NCBI GenBank assembly: GCA_913045625.1
Contig: CAJWPE010000011.1
Coordinates: forward strand, 1-32,523
Origin: an uncultured Chloroflexota bacterium
Lineage (GTDB): Bacteria > Chloroflexota > Dehalococcoidia > Lucifugimonadales > UBA826
DNA: 32,523 bases
Direction: 5' to 3'
Shown: one piece after another, positions 1 to 7,757 of the stretch
Layout: the number at the start of each line of letters is the position of its first letter
How positions within the stretch are numbered: position 1 is the first letter of the stretch
The notes under the pieces: model-generated
The model's input: the letters and a program-made list of their open reading frames with translations, nothing else
What the model was told of the DNA's origin: nothing
The model's database searches: none
Position numbers and translations under genes: made by a program

Positions 1-1330
1 CAGGAATGAAATCTCCTAAATGACTATCTTCTTCTTCTCCAATAGGAGTTTCAAGTGAAACGGGTTCTTGAGATATTTTAAGGATTTCTCTAACTTTATC
101 AGGAGAAATTTCCATTTCTAATCCGATTTCTTCACTAGTGGGTTCCCTGCCATATTCTTGAACCAATCTTCTTGTAACTCTTAAAAGTTTATTAATAGTT
201 TCAACCATATGAACTGGAATTCTAATAGTTCTAGCCTGATCAGCTATAGCCCTAGTAATTGCTTGTCTAATCCACCAAGTTGCATAAGTACTAAACTTAT
301 AGCCTTTACGATAATCAAATTTTTCAACAGCACGAATCAATCCAATATTACCTTCTTGAATTAAATCTAAAAGAGACATTCCTCTACCTATATATTTCTT
401 CGCAACACTTACAACTAACCGTAAATTAGCCTCAGACAAATGTTGTTGAGCATCATCTCCCCGTTGTTTAATTCTTTCTAAATGTTGACGATATAGTAAT
501 TCGTAAGGTTGCATTTCATCTGAAATATTCTCACTCTGTGCAATAGTTTTTAATTCACTTAATGAGGGGGATCCTGTGATCACTTTGAATATATCATCAG
601 GTAAAAGCCTAGAATTGATCGATGCCTGTTTAATCATCTCTTTCAATGTATCAACTTCAGGAGGATCTTGATCAGTCAATTCAGATAATATTGCTGCTAT
701 TTGTTCTAATGATTCATCCTGAAATATCCCATCTAATGCACTTCTTATATCAGGATTCGCCATTAAATCTGGAAGCGTTCCATCAAATGGAACTTCTTTT
801 GAAACTAGAATTGCCTTGATAATGTCTTCACTATCACTGACTTTATCCATCATCTGAATCACAATATCTCTAGCTTTAGGAAAAGGATTGCCTTCAGATA
901 GTCGATCTTCTGAATTTTCAACATATCTTTTAGCCTCAAATTTCCTAGCCAAATCCCGTTCTTCAACAGCACGTAACAAGTCAACTCTACCAATTTCTCT
1001 TAAGTACATCCTAACTGGATCATCAATTATTTCTACAGACCCAATTTCACGCTCCCATTCCCTAGTTGCTTTTGCCTTGAGATCTTCTAGAGAGGGAGGA
1101 GCATCATCATTGTTAAAAACATCATCATCTAATGTTTTTTCCATTCCAAGTTCTACAACTGAGTGATCTTCATCATCATCTTCATCATCTTCATCTGAGG
1201 CAGAAATTTCATCATTATCTTGATCATCTTGATCATCTTGATATGTATCTTCTTCAGAGTCATTATCTCTTAATGCCCCATCTATCAATTCAGCATCCCC
1301 ACTAAAATTTTGAATCCCGTCAGTTGACAT
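1..1330 (-). CDS. rpoD: Primary RNA polymerase sigma factor RpoD (sigma-70), 3' end cut off
   Basis: Housekeeping sigma factor that directs RNA polymerase to -35/-10 promoters. About 443 residues are visible and the frame runs off the window start. The first ~75 residues are very acidic ([21 protein letters not shown]), resembling a region 1.1. Region 1.2 follows ([17 protein letters not shown]). Region 2 is complete: [20 protein letters not shown], then [20 protein letters not shown], then [11 protein letters not shown]. Region 3 follows ([20 protein letters not shown]), ending in [19 protein letters not shown]. Region 4, which reads the -35 element, lies outside the window. The ATG at 1330 has a strong AGGGGG Shine-Dalgarno five bases upstream. 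It lies 66 bases downstream of dnaG, the classic dnaG-rpoD arrangement. Identification is certain; only completeness is unknown. Confidence 0.97.
   Translation of the reverse strand, partial: MSTDGIQNFSGDAELIDGALRDNDSEEDTYQDDQDDQDNDEISASDEDDEDDDEDHSVVELGMEKTLDDDVFNNDDAPPSLEDLKAKATREWEREIGSVEIIDDPVRMYLREIGRVDLLRAVEERDLARKFEAKRYVENSEDRLSEGNPFPKARDIVIQMMDKVSDSEDIIKAILVSKEVPFDGTLPDLMANPDIRSALDGIFQDESLEQIAAILSELTDQDPPEVDTLKEMIKQASINSRLLPDDIFKVITGSPSLSELKTIAQSENISDEMQPYELLYRQHLERIKQRGDDAQQHLSEANLRLVVSVAKKYIGRGMSLLDLIQEGNIGLIRAVEKFDYRKGYKFSTYATWWIRQAITRAIADQARTIRIPVHMVETINKLLRVTRRLVQEYGREPTSEEIGLEMEISPDKVREILKISQEPVSLETPIGEEEDSHLGDFIP
1217..1242. repeat. 9-bp tandem repeat (ATCTTGATC, ~2.9 copies) in rpoD
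   Basis: Three near-perfect in-frame copies of ATCTTGATC on the plus strand encode DQD repeats in the acidic N-terminus of RpoD. The neighbouring 1170-1196 is also low-complexity (TCATCATCATCTTCATC). Unit length is a multiple of three, so copy changes keep the frame. Confidence 0.85.
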
Positions 1331-1396
1331 GATTTCCCCCTAAAGATTGTATATATTCTATTCTAGCAAACAATAATGCGTATCTAAAGAAAATGT

Positions 1397-3124
1397 TCAT
1401 GAATCTCTAATTTTTGCATTAATTTCATTAATTTGATTAATTTGATCTTCAGTAGGAAAATCCAATCCATGTGACTCACTGAAAGTCGCTGCAGCAATTT
1501 TATATCTTTCTTTATTTAAAGTTTTTACACAAAACTCATAAGACTCATTGAATGAATCTTGAGTAGTCTCAAGTAACTGCGTTTCTATAATCTCATTATA
1601 AAATTTAGAGTAGTCTTCGTTAAGAGAGTTTTCAAAATCTATCAAATTATCGAACTTAAAATACTCTTTTAATAAATAGCTTGATTCCAAATCAAATATT
1701 TCAAAATTTAGTTCCTTAGATTTCTCTTTCAATGGTTGACTTGAAAAAATTAACGCTAACAAATAAATCATTCTAGATGATTTGGGAGTAGATTTTTGAT
1801 TCTCATAATCATTTCTTTGATTAGATTGAGAGATTACTTTTAGCATAGCCTGCACATTTTCAAATGAACTTTTAAAGTGATTAGCCAATTCAATCAAATA
1901 TTTCCCTCTATCAATCTCATCCATATTATTTAAAATAGGAAACATTAATTCTAAAATTTTTTGAGAATTTCCTGGTACATTTACATCAAATCTAGAAATC
2001 AAAGATGGAATCAGATAATCCATTAGCGGCAAAGCGTCAGCAACAATTCTGCCCCAATCTTGAGATTCAGAGCGAATAAATTCATCAGGATCTTTTCCAT
2101 TAGGAATTGATAGCACTTTTAAAATTTTTGAATAGTCTGAAAAAAAATCATTTTTCGATGTATTTAAACTCTCAAATATACCCCAAGATGATTGTAAACT
2201 TCTTAGAGTAGCTTCTTGCCCCGCTGTATCCTGATCTAAGGCTAAAACATAAGATGAAGCTAAATTTTTAATTTGGCGAACTTGCTCAACTGTTAATGCT
2301 GTCCCCATAGAAGCAACAACATTTTTAAAACTATACTCATGAGCAGCTATCACATCCATATACCCTTCTACTACTACTACCTCATTTTTTTTTCTGATTG
2401 AATCTTTAGCTAAATGAAGAGCATACAAAATATTCTTCTTATCAAAAACTGGAGAAGATGGAGTGTTGATATATTTTGGCATAGAATCATCTAAAGATCG
2501 GGCACCAAATCCAACTACTCTGCCATTTCTATCAGAAATTGGAAACATCAATCTAGCAACAAAAAAATCCTTCACATTTCCATTATCAAATTTAGTTAAT
2601 AAACCCGACTCTATAGCTTTTTCAAAATCTACATGATGAAAAGACAAATGATTTTTCAGAGAATCTCTATCTATAAGCGAATAACCCAAATCAAAGGAAT
2701 CAATTTTTTTTAAATCAATACCTCTAGATTCTAAATAATCTAGAGCGATTTGACCTTCATCAGAAGTCAAATTTGATTTGTAAAAATTTTTAGCAATTTC
2801 ATTTATTTGATAATAATCATCTTTGAGAACAGCAGAAGAATTTCTTGAAATTTCTATTCCAGTTCTTTCGCCAAGAATTTTCAAAGCTTCCGGAAATTCA
2901 ATACCCTCAACTTTCATTAAAAAGGAAAAAACGTCCCCACCTGTAGCACAAGACCCAAAACATCTCCATAATTGGCGAGATGGATCAACGATAAATGAAG
3001 GAGTTCTTTCAGAATGAAAAGGACAATTAGCTTTATAATTCCTTCCAGATTGAGTTAAGTTGACATGTTCTGAAATTAGATCAACGATGTCTAACCTGGA
3101 TTTGATTTCTTCAACTTCAGACAT
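1397..3124 (-). CDS. dnaG: DNA primase DnaG
   Basis: Makes RNA primers at the replication fork. The 575 residues contain an N-terminal zinc-binding domain (C34, H37, C55, C59; NCPFHSERTPSF then RCFGSCATGGD), a catalytic core, and a TOPRIM fold with E253 (VVEGYMDVIA) and the D297/D299 pair (ALDQDTAG). The second zinc pair is C-x3-C instead of the common C-x2-C, and the TOPRIM motif is DQD rather than DGD; I recall similar variants in Chloroflexota. The C-terminal ~150 residues, where DnaB helicase would dock, are poorly conserved. The ATG at 3124 has only a weak GGAT ribosome site. It sits in one operon with dgt upstream and rpoD downstream. Identification is secure. Confidence 0.96.
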   Translation of the reverse strand: MSEVEEIKSRLDIVDLISEHVNLTQSGRNYKANCPFHSERTPSFIVDPSRQLWRCFGSCATGGDVFSFLMKVEGIEFPEALKILGERTGIEISRNSSAVLKDDYYQINEIAKNFYKSNLTSDEGQIALDYLESRGIDLKKIDSFDLGYSLIDRDSLKNHLSFHHVDFEKAIESGLLTKFDNGNVKDFFVARLMFPISDRNGRVVGFGARSLDDSMPKYINTPSSPVFDKKNILYALHLAKDSIRKKNEVVVVEGYMDVIAAHEYSFKNVVASMGTALTVEQVRQIKNLASSYVLALDQDTAGQEATLRSLQSSWGIFESLNTSKNDFFSDYSKILKVLSIPNGKDPDEFIRSESQDWGRIVADALPLMDYLIPSLISRFDVNVPGNSQKILELMFPILNNMDEIDRGKYLIELANHFKSSFENVQAMLKVISQSNQRNDYENQKSTPKSSRMIYLLALIFSSQPLKEKSKELNFEIFDLESSYLLKEYFKFDNLIDFENSLNEDYSKFYNEIIETQLLETTQDSFNESYEFCVKTLNKERYKIAAATFSESHGLDFPTEDQINQINEINAKIRDS

Positions 3125-3135
3125 AGAAATATCCG

Positions 3136-3471
3136 TTATTTTGAATAAAAATATTGAGCAATATCTTTAGCTTCTGATAATACATGATTTGTATGCCAAT
3201 TGAGATGATCCAATTCCACTATCATATCAGTAATCAAATCTGCGATTTCAAGAGAATTACTTGTATCACTTTTAAAAAAATAATCAATATAATGATTCAA
3301 ATTCTCATGAGCAAAAAGTATGTCAGACAAAGATGTACAAAATTGTGACAACTGTAAATCGTAATCTTCAGAAAGGTGGCATTGTTTAAATTTGACCAAA
3401 ATCTGATGCGCTTTTTCAGCCCTATGTCTTGCCAGATCTAAATTTCCTTTGATATTCAATTCTTCAGTCAC
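3136..3471 (-). CDS. Small hypothetical helical protein between dgt and dnaG
   Basis: I do not recognise this protein (111 residues from the GTG at 3471; 115 from an ATG at 3483). The GTG is preferred because GGAGG lies five bases upstream of it, whereas the ATG at 3483 has no Shine-Dalgarno. From the GTG the gene begins one base after the stop of the preceding small gene, so the two look translationally coupled. The sequence is predicted mostly helical, with no signal peptide or membrane segment, and is rich in His and Asp/Glu (FAHENLNHYIDYFF; ELDHLNWHTNHVL). It ends 11 bases before dnaG, so it is co-transcribed with primase and sigma factor. A four-helix-bundle fold is possible but is only a guess. 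Confidence 0.75.
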   Translation of the reverse strand: MTEELNIKGNLDLARHRAEKAHQILVKFKQCHLSEDYDLQLSQFCTSLSDILFAHENLNHYIDYFFKSDTSNSLEIADLITDMIVELDHLNWHTNHVLSEAKDIAQYFYSK

Positions 3472-3472
3472 A

Positions 3473-3754
3473 TTATCCTCCATCTTGATTGAAATCTAAT
3501 ACACCGTAATGAGTAATATAACTCACCCACTCATCCTGAATATTTTCCAATACAATCTTTTGAGATTCATCTGTCAATAAAGTAATAGTTTTAAATATTT
3601 GTTTCCAAATTTCATCAACTTCTTTCTTCCATGCATCAAACTCAATTCCAAAAGAATCTCTTTGCATTGATTCCAAGTGCTCTTGAATCAATGCTGTTTT
3701 TCTAAGAATTATCCTAAAATTCATTAGATCTTCACGATTAATTTGTTCTACCAT
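3473..3754 (-). CDS. Small hypothetical helical protein downstream of dgt
   Basis: A 93-residue protein of unknown function. The ATG at 3754 is supported by AAGGTG four bases upstream, a site that overlaps the dgt stop codon (TAAGGTG), so translation is probably coupled to dgt. The protein looks soluble and almost entirely helical, with several aromatic residues (EFDAWKKEVDEIWKQIF; VSYITHYGVLDF) and a Gly-Gly C-terminus encoded by bases that also form the Shine-Dalgarno of the next gene. Together with the next small gene it forms an insertion into the otherwise standard dgt-dnaG-rpoD order. The two may be partners, since they are adjacent, coupled, and similar in size and composition. That is inference. 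Confidence 0.75.
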   Translation of the reverse strand: MVEQINREDLMNFRIILRKTALIQEHLESMQRDSFGIEFDAWKKEVDEIWKQIFKTITLLTDESQKIVLENIQDEWVSYITHYGVLDFNQDGG

Positions 3755-3762
3755 GAAACACC

Positions 3763-4833
3763 TTAAGGAATACGATTTTTAAAAACGTTTGAAATACCTG
3801 GAGAAATATTTTCAGCAACTCTTATTGCAAAATTATCTGTCATACCTGAAATATAATCCATCATAGCTGCTTGGTCTGATTCATTAATAGCCCTATATTC
3901 CATTGGGATTTTTTGTGGAAATTTTTTGTAATAATTAAATAATAAAATCAAAATAGATTTTGCTGCTTGTGATTCTTCACTTTGACTTGCAGGTAAATAA
4001 ACATTCTCAAACATAAATTCCCTTAATAAATTCATCTCATTTTTGATTTCAGAACTCATAGTAATAATAGGAGGTAATTCTGGACGGGCATTAATCATTG
4101 TATGCAAAGAAGCTTCGACAATATCGGAAACCATAGTGTTGATTCTTTGAGAATGCCGAACACCTAAAATTGAAATCGTAGATTTAGGCAATTGATCTTG
4201 AGTCAAAACTTCTGCTCTAAAGGCATCCAACAAATCATGATTCAAATATGCAATAGCATCAGAAACTCTCAAAACTTGTGTTTCAAGGCTTAGATTTGAA
4301 TCAATATTTTTTCTATCTAAAAAATCTCCCCTAGGTTTTGAATGATGGGCAATTCCCTCTCTAACTTCAAAGGTGAGATTTAATCCCTTACCTTCTTTTT
4401 CTATTTTCTCTACTAATCTTAGACTTTGATGGTTATGACGAAAATTTTCCCCCGACAATTCTGACAACAATTCTTCCCCTAAATGACCAAAAGGAGTATG
4501 GCCAATATCATGACCTAAAGACATTGCTTCTGTAAGATCTTCATTCAAATTCAATGCTCTACTAATCGTTCTAGCAATTTGAGAAACTTCTAGAGTGTGA
4601 GTTAATCTAGTTACAAAGTGATCACCTAATGGTGATATAAAAACCTGAGTTTTATGTTTAATTCTTCTAAAAGATTTGGAATGTACTATTCTATCTCTAT
4701 CTCTCTGAAAGTCAGTGCGCAAAGGACAGGCTTCTTCAAAAATTTCTCTACCTTTAGAGTTAATAACTTTACTCGCAAAAACAGATAAATTTTCTTCTTT
4801 TTCTTCTAATCTTTTTCTAATTGAATCATTCAA
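3763..4833 (-). CDS. dgt: dGTP triphosphohydrolase-like HD-domain dNTPase
   Basis: Hydrolyses deoxynucleoside triphosphates to the nucleoside and triphosphate, helping set dNTP pools. The 356 residues carry the HD signature of the family: SFRRIKHKTQVF, H79 in RLTHTLEVSQIAR, H108-D109 in SLGHDIGHTPFGH, and the metal-binding D192 in VLRVSDAIAYLNHDL. The length fits the shorter dGTPase-like subfamily rather than the ~500-residue E. coli Dgt. It starts with TTG at 4833, and this TTG overlaps the stop of the upstream dehydrogenase as TTGA, giving four shared bases and likely coupling. No later Met fits the conserved N-terminus. The dgt-dnaG-rpoD neighbourhood matches its replication-related role, and the window also encodes the opposing enzyme, nrdJ. 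Confidence 0.92.
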   Translation of the reverse strand: MNDSIRKRLEEKEENLSVFASKVINSKGREIFEEACPLRTDFQRDRDRIVHSKSFRRIKHKTQVFISPLGDHFVTRLTHTLEVSQIARTISRALNLNEDLTEAMSLGHDIGHTPFGHLGEELLSELSGENFRHNHQSLRLVEKIEKEGKGLNLTFEVREGIAHHSKPRGDFLDRKNIDSNLSLETQVLRVSDAIAYLNHDLLDAFRAEVLTQDQLPKSTISILGVRHSQRINTMVSDIVEASLHTMINARPELPPIITMSSEIKNEMNLLREFMFENVYLPASQSEESQAAKSILILLFNYYKKFPQKIPMEYRAINESDQAAMMDYISGMTDNFAIRVAENISPGISNVFKNRIP

Positions 4834-5798
4834 GAATTTATTTGACCTAATATTTTTTCACCTTCAATAATCCTTATCATATTATTAAAAGCAAATTCTG
4901 ATCTCCTAGCCCAAGTATCCCAAGTAGTTCCTGCTACATGAGGAGTGACTATGACATTATCCATTTTCAATAACGGATTATCGGATTGAACTGGTTCTGT
5001 TTCAAAAACATCTAACCCTGCACCTAAAATTTCATTATTATTTAATGCATATATCAGGGCTTTTTCATCAATGATTTCTCCCCTAGAAGTGTTGATGAGT
5101 ATCGATGAGTTTTTCATTTGCGAAAGACGATCAGCATTTATCATATGAAAAGTTTGGTCATTAAGGGGCATATGTGAGGTGATAATGTCAGAAGTTTCAA
5201 ATAATTCATCAAGAGAAACATAATTTAGATCCAATTGAGAATCTAATTGAAAATCCAATGGAAATAAGTCATAGTATTGAACTTTTGAATCAAAAGCTTG
5301 TACACGTCTAGCAACCTTTTTTCCAATATTACCTATTCCTAAAATCCCAACTTTTTTATTAGCCATCTCATAGGTATTTTCTCCATTGATGGGTTTTTTC
5401 CAAGTTCCTTCTCTAGTAGATTTATCCGAGTCAATTAATTTTTTATATAGAGCCAACATTAACAAAACAGCATGATCAGATACTGCCCATGAATTAGCCC
5501 CACCATTATTTGCTAAAGGAATTTGCATGGCATCTAATAAAGGCAAATTCATTTGATCAAATCCAGCAGCTAATAGCTGAACTAACTGACATTTTTTTGC
5601 AGAATTTAACATCGCATCAGTGGGGTATTTACCATGACACAAAAGAAATTGACAATCTTTAATTTCAGATATGCATTTATCTTCTGAATCAGAATTGTTT
5701 AAAACTATAACTTCAAAATCGTCACGAGAAAATGAAATTATTTCTTCAACTACTTTGTCGCTTAATGAAGTTAAAAATACAACTTTACAATTTTTCAT
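4830..5798 (-). CDS. D-isomer-specific 2-hydroxyacid dehydrogenase
   Basis: NAD(P)-dependent interconversion of a 2-keto acid and a D-2-hydroxy acid; the substrate cannot be read from sequence. The start is placed at the ATG at 5798 (322 residues), which has GAGGAAG five bases upstream. The frame is open to 5888, but the extra 30 residues are not family-like and would cover the divergent promoter. Seen: Rossmann motif KVGILGIGNIGKKVARR, catalytic Arg in NTSRGEIIDE (residue 239), the Glu in FETEP, and catalytic His in TPHVAGTTWDTW (residue 287). Candidate activities include phosphoglycerate, glyoxylate/hydroxypyruvate or D-lactate dehydrogenase; there is no ACT domain. It is the first gene of the dgt-dnaG-rpoD operon and overlaps dgt by TTGA, an unusual place for a metabolic dehydrogenase. 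Confidence 0.9.
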   Translation of the reverse strand: MKNCKVVFLTSLSDKVVEEIISFSRDDFEVIVLNNSDSEDKCISEIKDCQFLLCHGKYPTDAMLNSAKKCQLVQLLAAGFDQMNLPLLDAMQIPLANNGGANSWAVSDHAVLLMLALYKKLIDSDKSTREGTWKKPINGENTYEMANKKVGILGIGNIGKKVARRVQAFDSKVQYYDLFPLDFQLDSQLDLNYVSLDELFETSDIITSHMPLNDQTFHMINADRLSQMKNSSILINTSRGEIIDEKALIYALNNNEILGAGLDVFETEPVQSDNPLLKMDNVIVTPHVAGTTWDTWARRSEFAFNNMIRIIEGEKILGQINS

Positions 5799-5862
5799 TA
5801 CTTCCTCTTTAATTAGTTCCATATTATCAAAGAAAATGACAGAGCATAGAAGTTTTAAGTTG

Positions 5863-5892
5863 ATAATAGAACTTGACCATAAATCCAAGCAA
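5863..5892 (-). promoter_or_regulatory. Promoter for the dehydrogenase-dgt-dnaG-rpoD operon
   Basis: On the minus strand, TTGCTT (5892-5887) and TATTAT (5868-5863) are separated by 18 bases, a good sigma-70 match, giving a start near 5856 and a ~58-base leader. Its elements interlock with the plus-strand promoter at 5873-5900. Confidence 0.55.
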
Positions 5893-5900
5893 ACTATAAT
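5873..5900 (+). promoter_or_regulatory. Sigma-70 promoter for the 5938-7756 gene pair
   Basis: TTGACC (5873-5878), a 16-base spacer and a perfect TATAAT (5895-5900). The predicted start near 5907 leaves a ~30-base leader before the AGGAG ribosome site of the first gene. Confidence 0.65.
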
Positions 5901-5937
5901 GAAGCTTCGTCAATGAAATAAATTTAGGAGAATAAAT

Positions 5938-6834
5938 ATGGCAAGAGGTGAAATAGGATTTGTTGGTTTGGGAATTATGGGTAAACCTATGGTTCGTAAT
6001 CTAATGAAAGCAGATTATTCAGTTACAGTTTATGACATTGTTTCTGAATCCGTAGAAGAAATGGTAACTGACGGAGCAAAATCTGCTAGCTCAGCAGCAG
6101 AAGTTGCACAATCAGCTCCTATAGTCATCACTATGGTGCCAGACTCACCTCAATCCGAAGCAGCTATTTTAGGCCCTAATGGTGTTTTAGAAGGAACCTC
6201 TTCAGGAAGTACAGTAATTGATATGAGTTCTATTGCTCCAGCATCATCTCAAAAAATTGCAAAAGCATGTGAAAATGCAGGTGTAAATTTTTTGGACGCC
6301 CCTGTTAGTGGAGGAGAAACTGGTGCTATAGAAGGAACTTTAGCAGTAATGGTAGGCGGGAAAAAAGAAGTATTTGATTCTAACTATGACATGCTTTCAA
6401 CCATGTCTGGCAGCATTGTTTTATGCGGAGACTACGGAGCAGGAAATACAACCAAATTAGCTAATCAAATCATAGTTGCAGGAAATATTGCTGCTCTAGG
6501 CGAGGCTTTAGTATTAGCTAAAAAATCTGGAATAGATCCCCAAGTAGTTTTTGATGCTATCAAGGGAGGATTAGCTGGAAGTACCGTTATGAATACCAAA
6601 GGTCCAATGATGATTAGCGGAAACTTTGACCCAGGATTCAGAATAGTTTTACATCAAAAGGATCTTCATAATGCATTACTTACAGGTAAGGATGTTGGGG
6701 CTCCTCTAATGTTTACAAGCCTAGCCCAACAGATCTTAGGTTCTTTAATCAATGATGGTAAAGGAAACTCTGACCACTCTGCCATAGCAAATTTTATGGA
6801 AGACATGGCTGGAGTAAAGATTTCTGATAAGTAG
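5938..6834 (+). CDS. Beta-hydroxyacid dehydrogenase (3-hydroxyisobutyrate / tartronate semialdehyde reductase family)
   Basis: NAD(P)-dependent oxidoreductase acting on 3-hydroxy acids such as 3-hydroxyisobutyrate or 2-hydroxy-3-oxopropionate. The 298 residues match the usual family length. Seen: dinucleotide-binding GFVGLGIMGKPM (residues 7-18), substrate-binding DAPVSGGETGAIEGT (120-134), catalytic K173 in GNTTKLANQII, and the cofactor-proximal HQKDLHNALLTGKDVGAP near the C-terminus. The start has AGGAG seven bases upstream of the ATG. It is followed after seven bases by a cyclase-family hydrolase. The paired genes could act on one small hydroxy- or keto-acid, but the specificity (valine degradation or glyoxylate metabolism) cannot be decided here. 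Confidence 0.93.
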   Translation: MARGEIGFVGLGIMGKPMVRNLMKADYSVTVYDIVSESVEEMVTDGAKSASSAAEVAQSAPIVITMVPDSPQSEAAILGPNGVLEGTSSGSTVIDMSSIAPASSQKIAKACENAGVNFLDAPVSGGETGAIEGTLAVMVGGKKEVFDSNYDMLSTMSGSIVLCGDYGAGNTTKLANQIIVAGNIAALGEALVLAKKSGIDPQVVFDAIKGGLAGSTVMNTKGPMMISGNFDPGFRIVLHQKDLHNALLTGKDVGAPLMFTSLAQQILGSLINDGKGNSDHSAIANFMEDMAGVKISDK

Positions 6835-6841
6835 AAATATT

Positions 6842-7756
6842 ATGATCAACAAAAAAATTCCAACTAAAGCTGAAGTAGATCAATATCTTAAAAATACCAA
6901 TTGGGGTAGATGGGGTGAAAATGCTTCCGCTGGAGCAATTAATTTAATTGACAATAATAAAAGACTTGAAGCTGTTTCGTTAGTGAAAACAGGTAGAACA
7001 GTATCAATGAGTCGACCATTACCCGTAATACCTTCAGGTGATAATCCAAGACCTGCTCAACATTACATGCATAAAGAACATAGACCATTCTCTGGTGGTG
7101 CAGCTATGGACTATTACGGGGTTTTTTATCATGGAACTGCAACTACACATATAGATGCTCTTTGTCATGTATGGAACAAGGATGGAATGTGGGAAGGAAA
7201 AAATCCCGACGATGTAATTCAATTTAACGGAGCAACTTTTGGCACTGTTGATGAATGGAAGGATGGAATCATCACCAGAGGAATCTTATTAGACGTCCCA
7301 TCATTTAGAAGCCAACCATATGTGACCATTGATTCTCCAGTTCATGGTTGGGAATTAGAAGAAATTGCAAAATTCCAAGAAGTAGAAATAAAATCTGGTG
7401 ATGCAATTTTTGTGTACAGCGGTAGAGAAAAATTTGCTAAAGATAACAATGGGATTTGGTCCACTCCAGAAGGCAGGCCTGGATTACATGCTTCATGCCT
7501 ACCATTTATAAAAGATTCAGATATTTCTATATTAGGTTGGGATATGATGGATTCATCTCCTAACGAATATAATCTTCCTTGGAGTGTACACGGAGTAATT
7601 TTTGCTTATGGAGTAGCATTAGTAGATAACGCTCTATTAGAACCTCTTGCTAATGTTTGTGCCGAAGAAAAAAGATATGAATTCATGCTTTCCTTAAACC
7701 CTTTATACGTTGAAGGTGGGACTGGTTCTCCAGCAAACCCTATAGCTATTTTCTGA
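6842..7756 (+). CDS. Cyclase-family metal hydrolase (kynurenine formamidase-like)
   Basis: Belongs to the cyclase family (PF04199 type), which includes bacterial kynurenine formamidase and isatin hydrolase. These are Mn/Zn enzymes that open amide or lactam rings. The 304-residue protein has the metal-binding motif YHGTATTHIDALCHV with H103, D105 and H109, in the place of the family HxGTHxDxPxH. The C-terminal part includes WSVHGVIFAYGVALVDNALLEPLA, split here by Ser-Val-His. It is longer than KynB (~210 residues) and resembles the larger cyclase proteins common in Chloroflexota and proteobacteria. No kynurenine-pathway gene is in the window, so that substrate is not supported. It ends one base before the convergent gyrA. 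Confidence 0.88.
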   Translation: MINKKIPTKAEVDQYLKNTNWGRWGENASAGAINLIDNNKRLEAVSLVKTGRTVSMSRPLPVIPSGDNPRPAQHYMHKEHRPFSGGAAMDYYGVFYHGTATTHIDALCHVWNKDGMWEGKNPDDVIQFNGATFGTVDEWKDGIITRGILLDVPSFRSQPYVTIDSPVHGWELEEIAKFQEVEIKSGDAIFVYSGREKFAKDNNGIWSTPEGRPGLHASCLPFIKDSDISILGWDMMDSSPNEYNLPWSVHGVIFAYGVALVDNALLEPLANVCAEEKRYEFMLSLNPLYVEGGTGSPANPIAIF

Positions 7757-7757
7757 T

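Noticed and set aside
888-1166. Plus-strand open frame opposite rpoD
   Set aside because: Antisense shadow of RpoD regions 1.1-1.2. The same applies to the antisense frames over dnaG, gyrA, mfd, nrdJ, ftsZ, ftsA, der and the crotonases.
5799-5888. 30-residue N-terminal extension of the 2-hydroxyacid dehydrogenase
   Set aside because: It covers the divergent promoters and is not family-like. ATG 5798 has a good Shine-Dalgarno.
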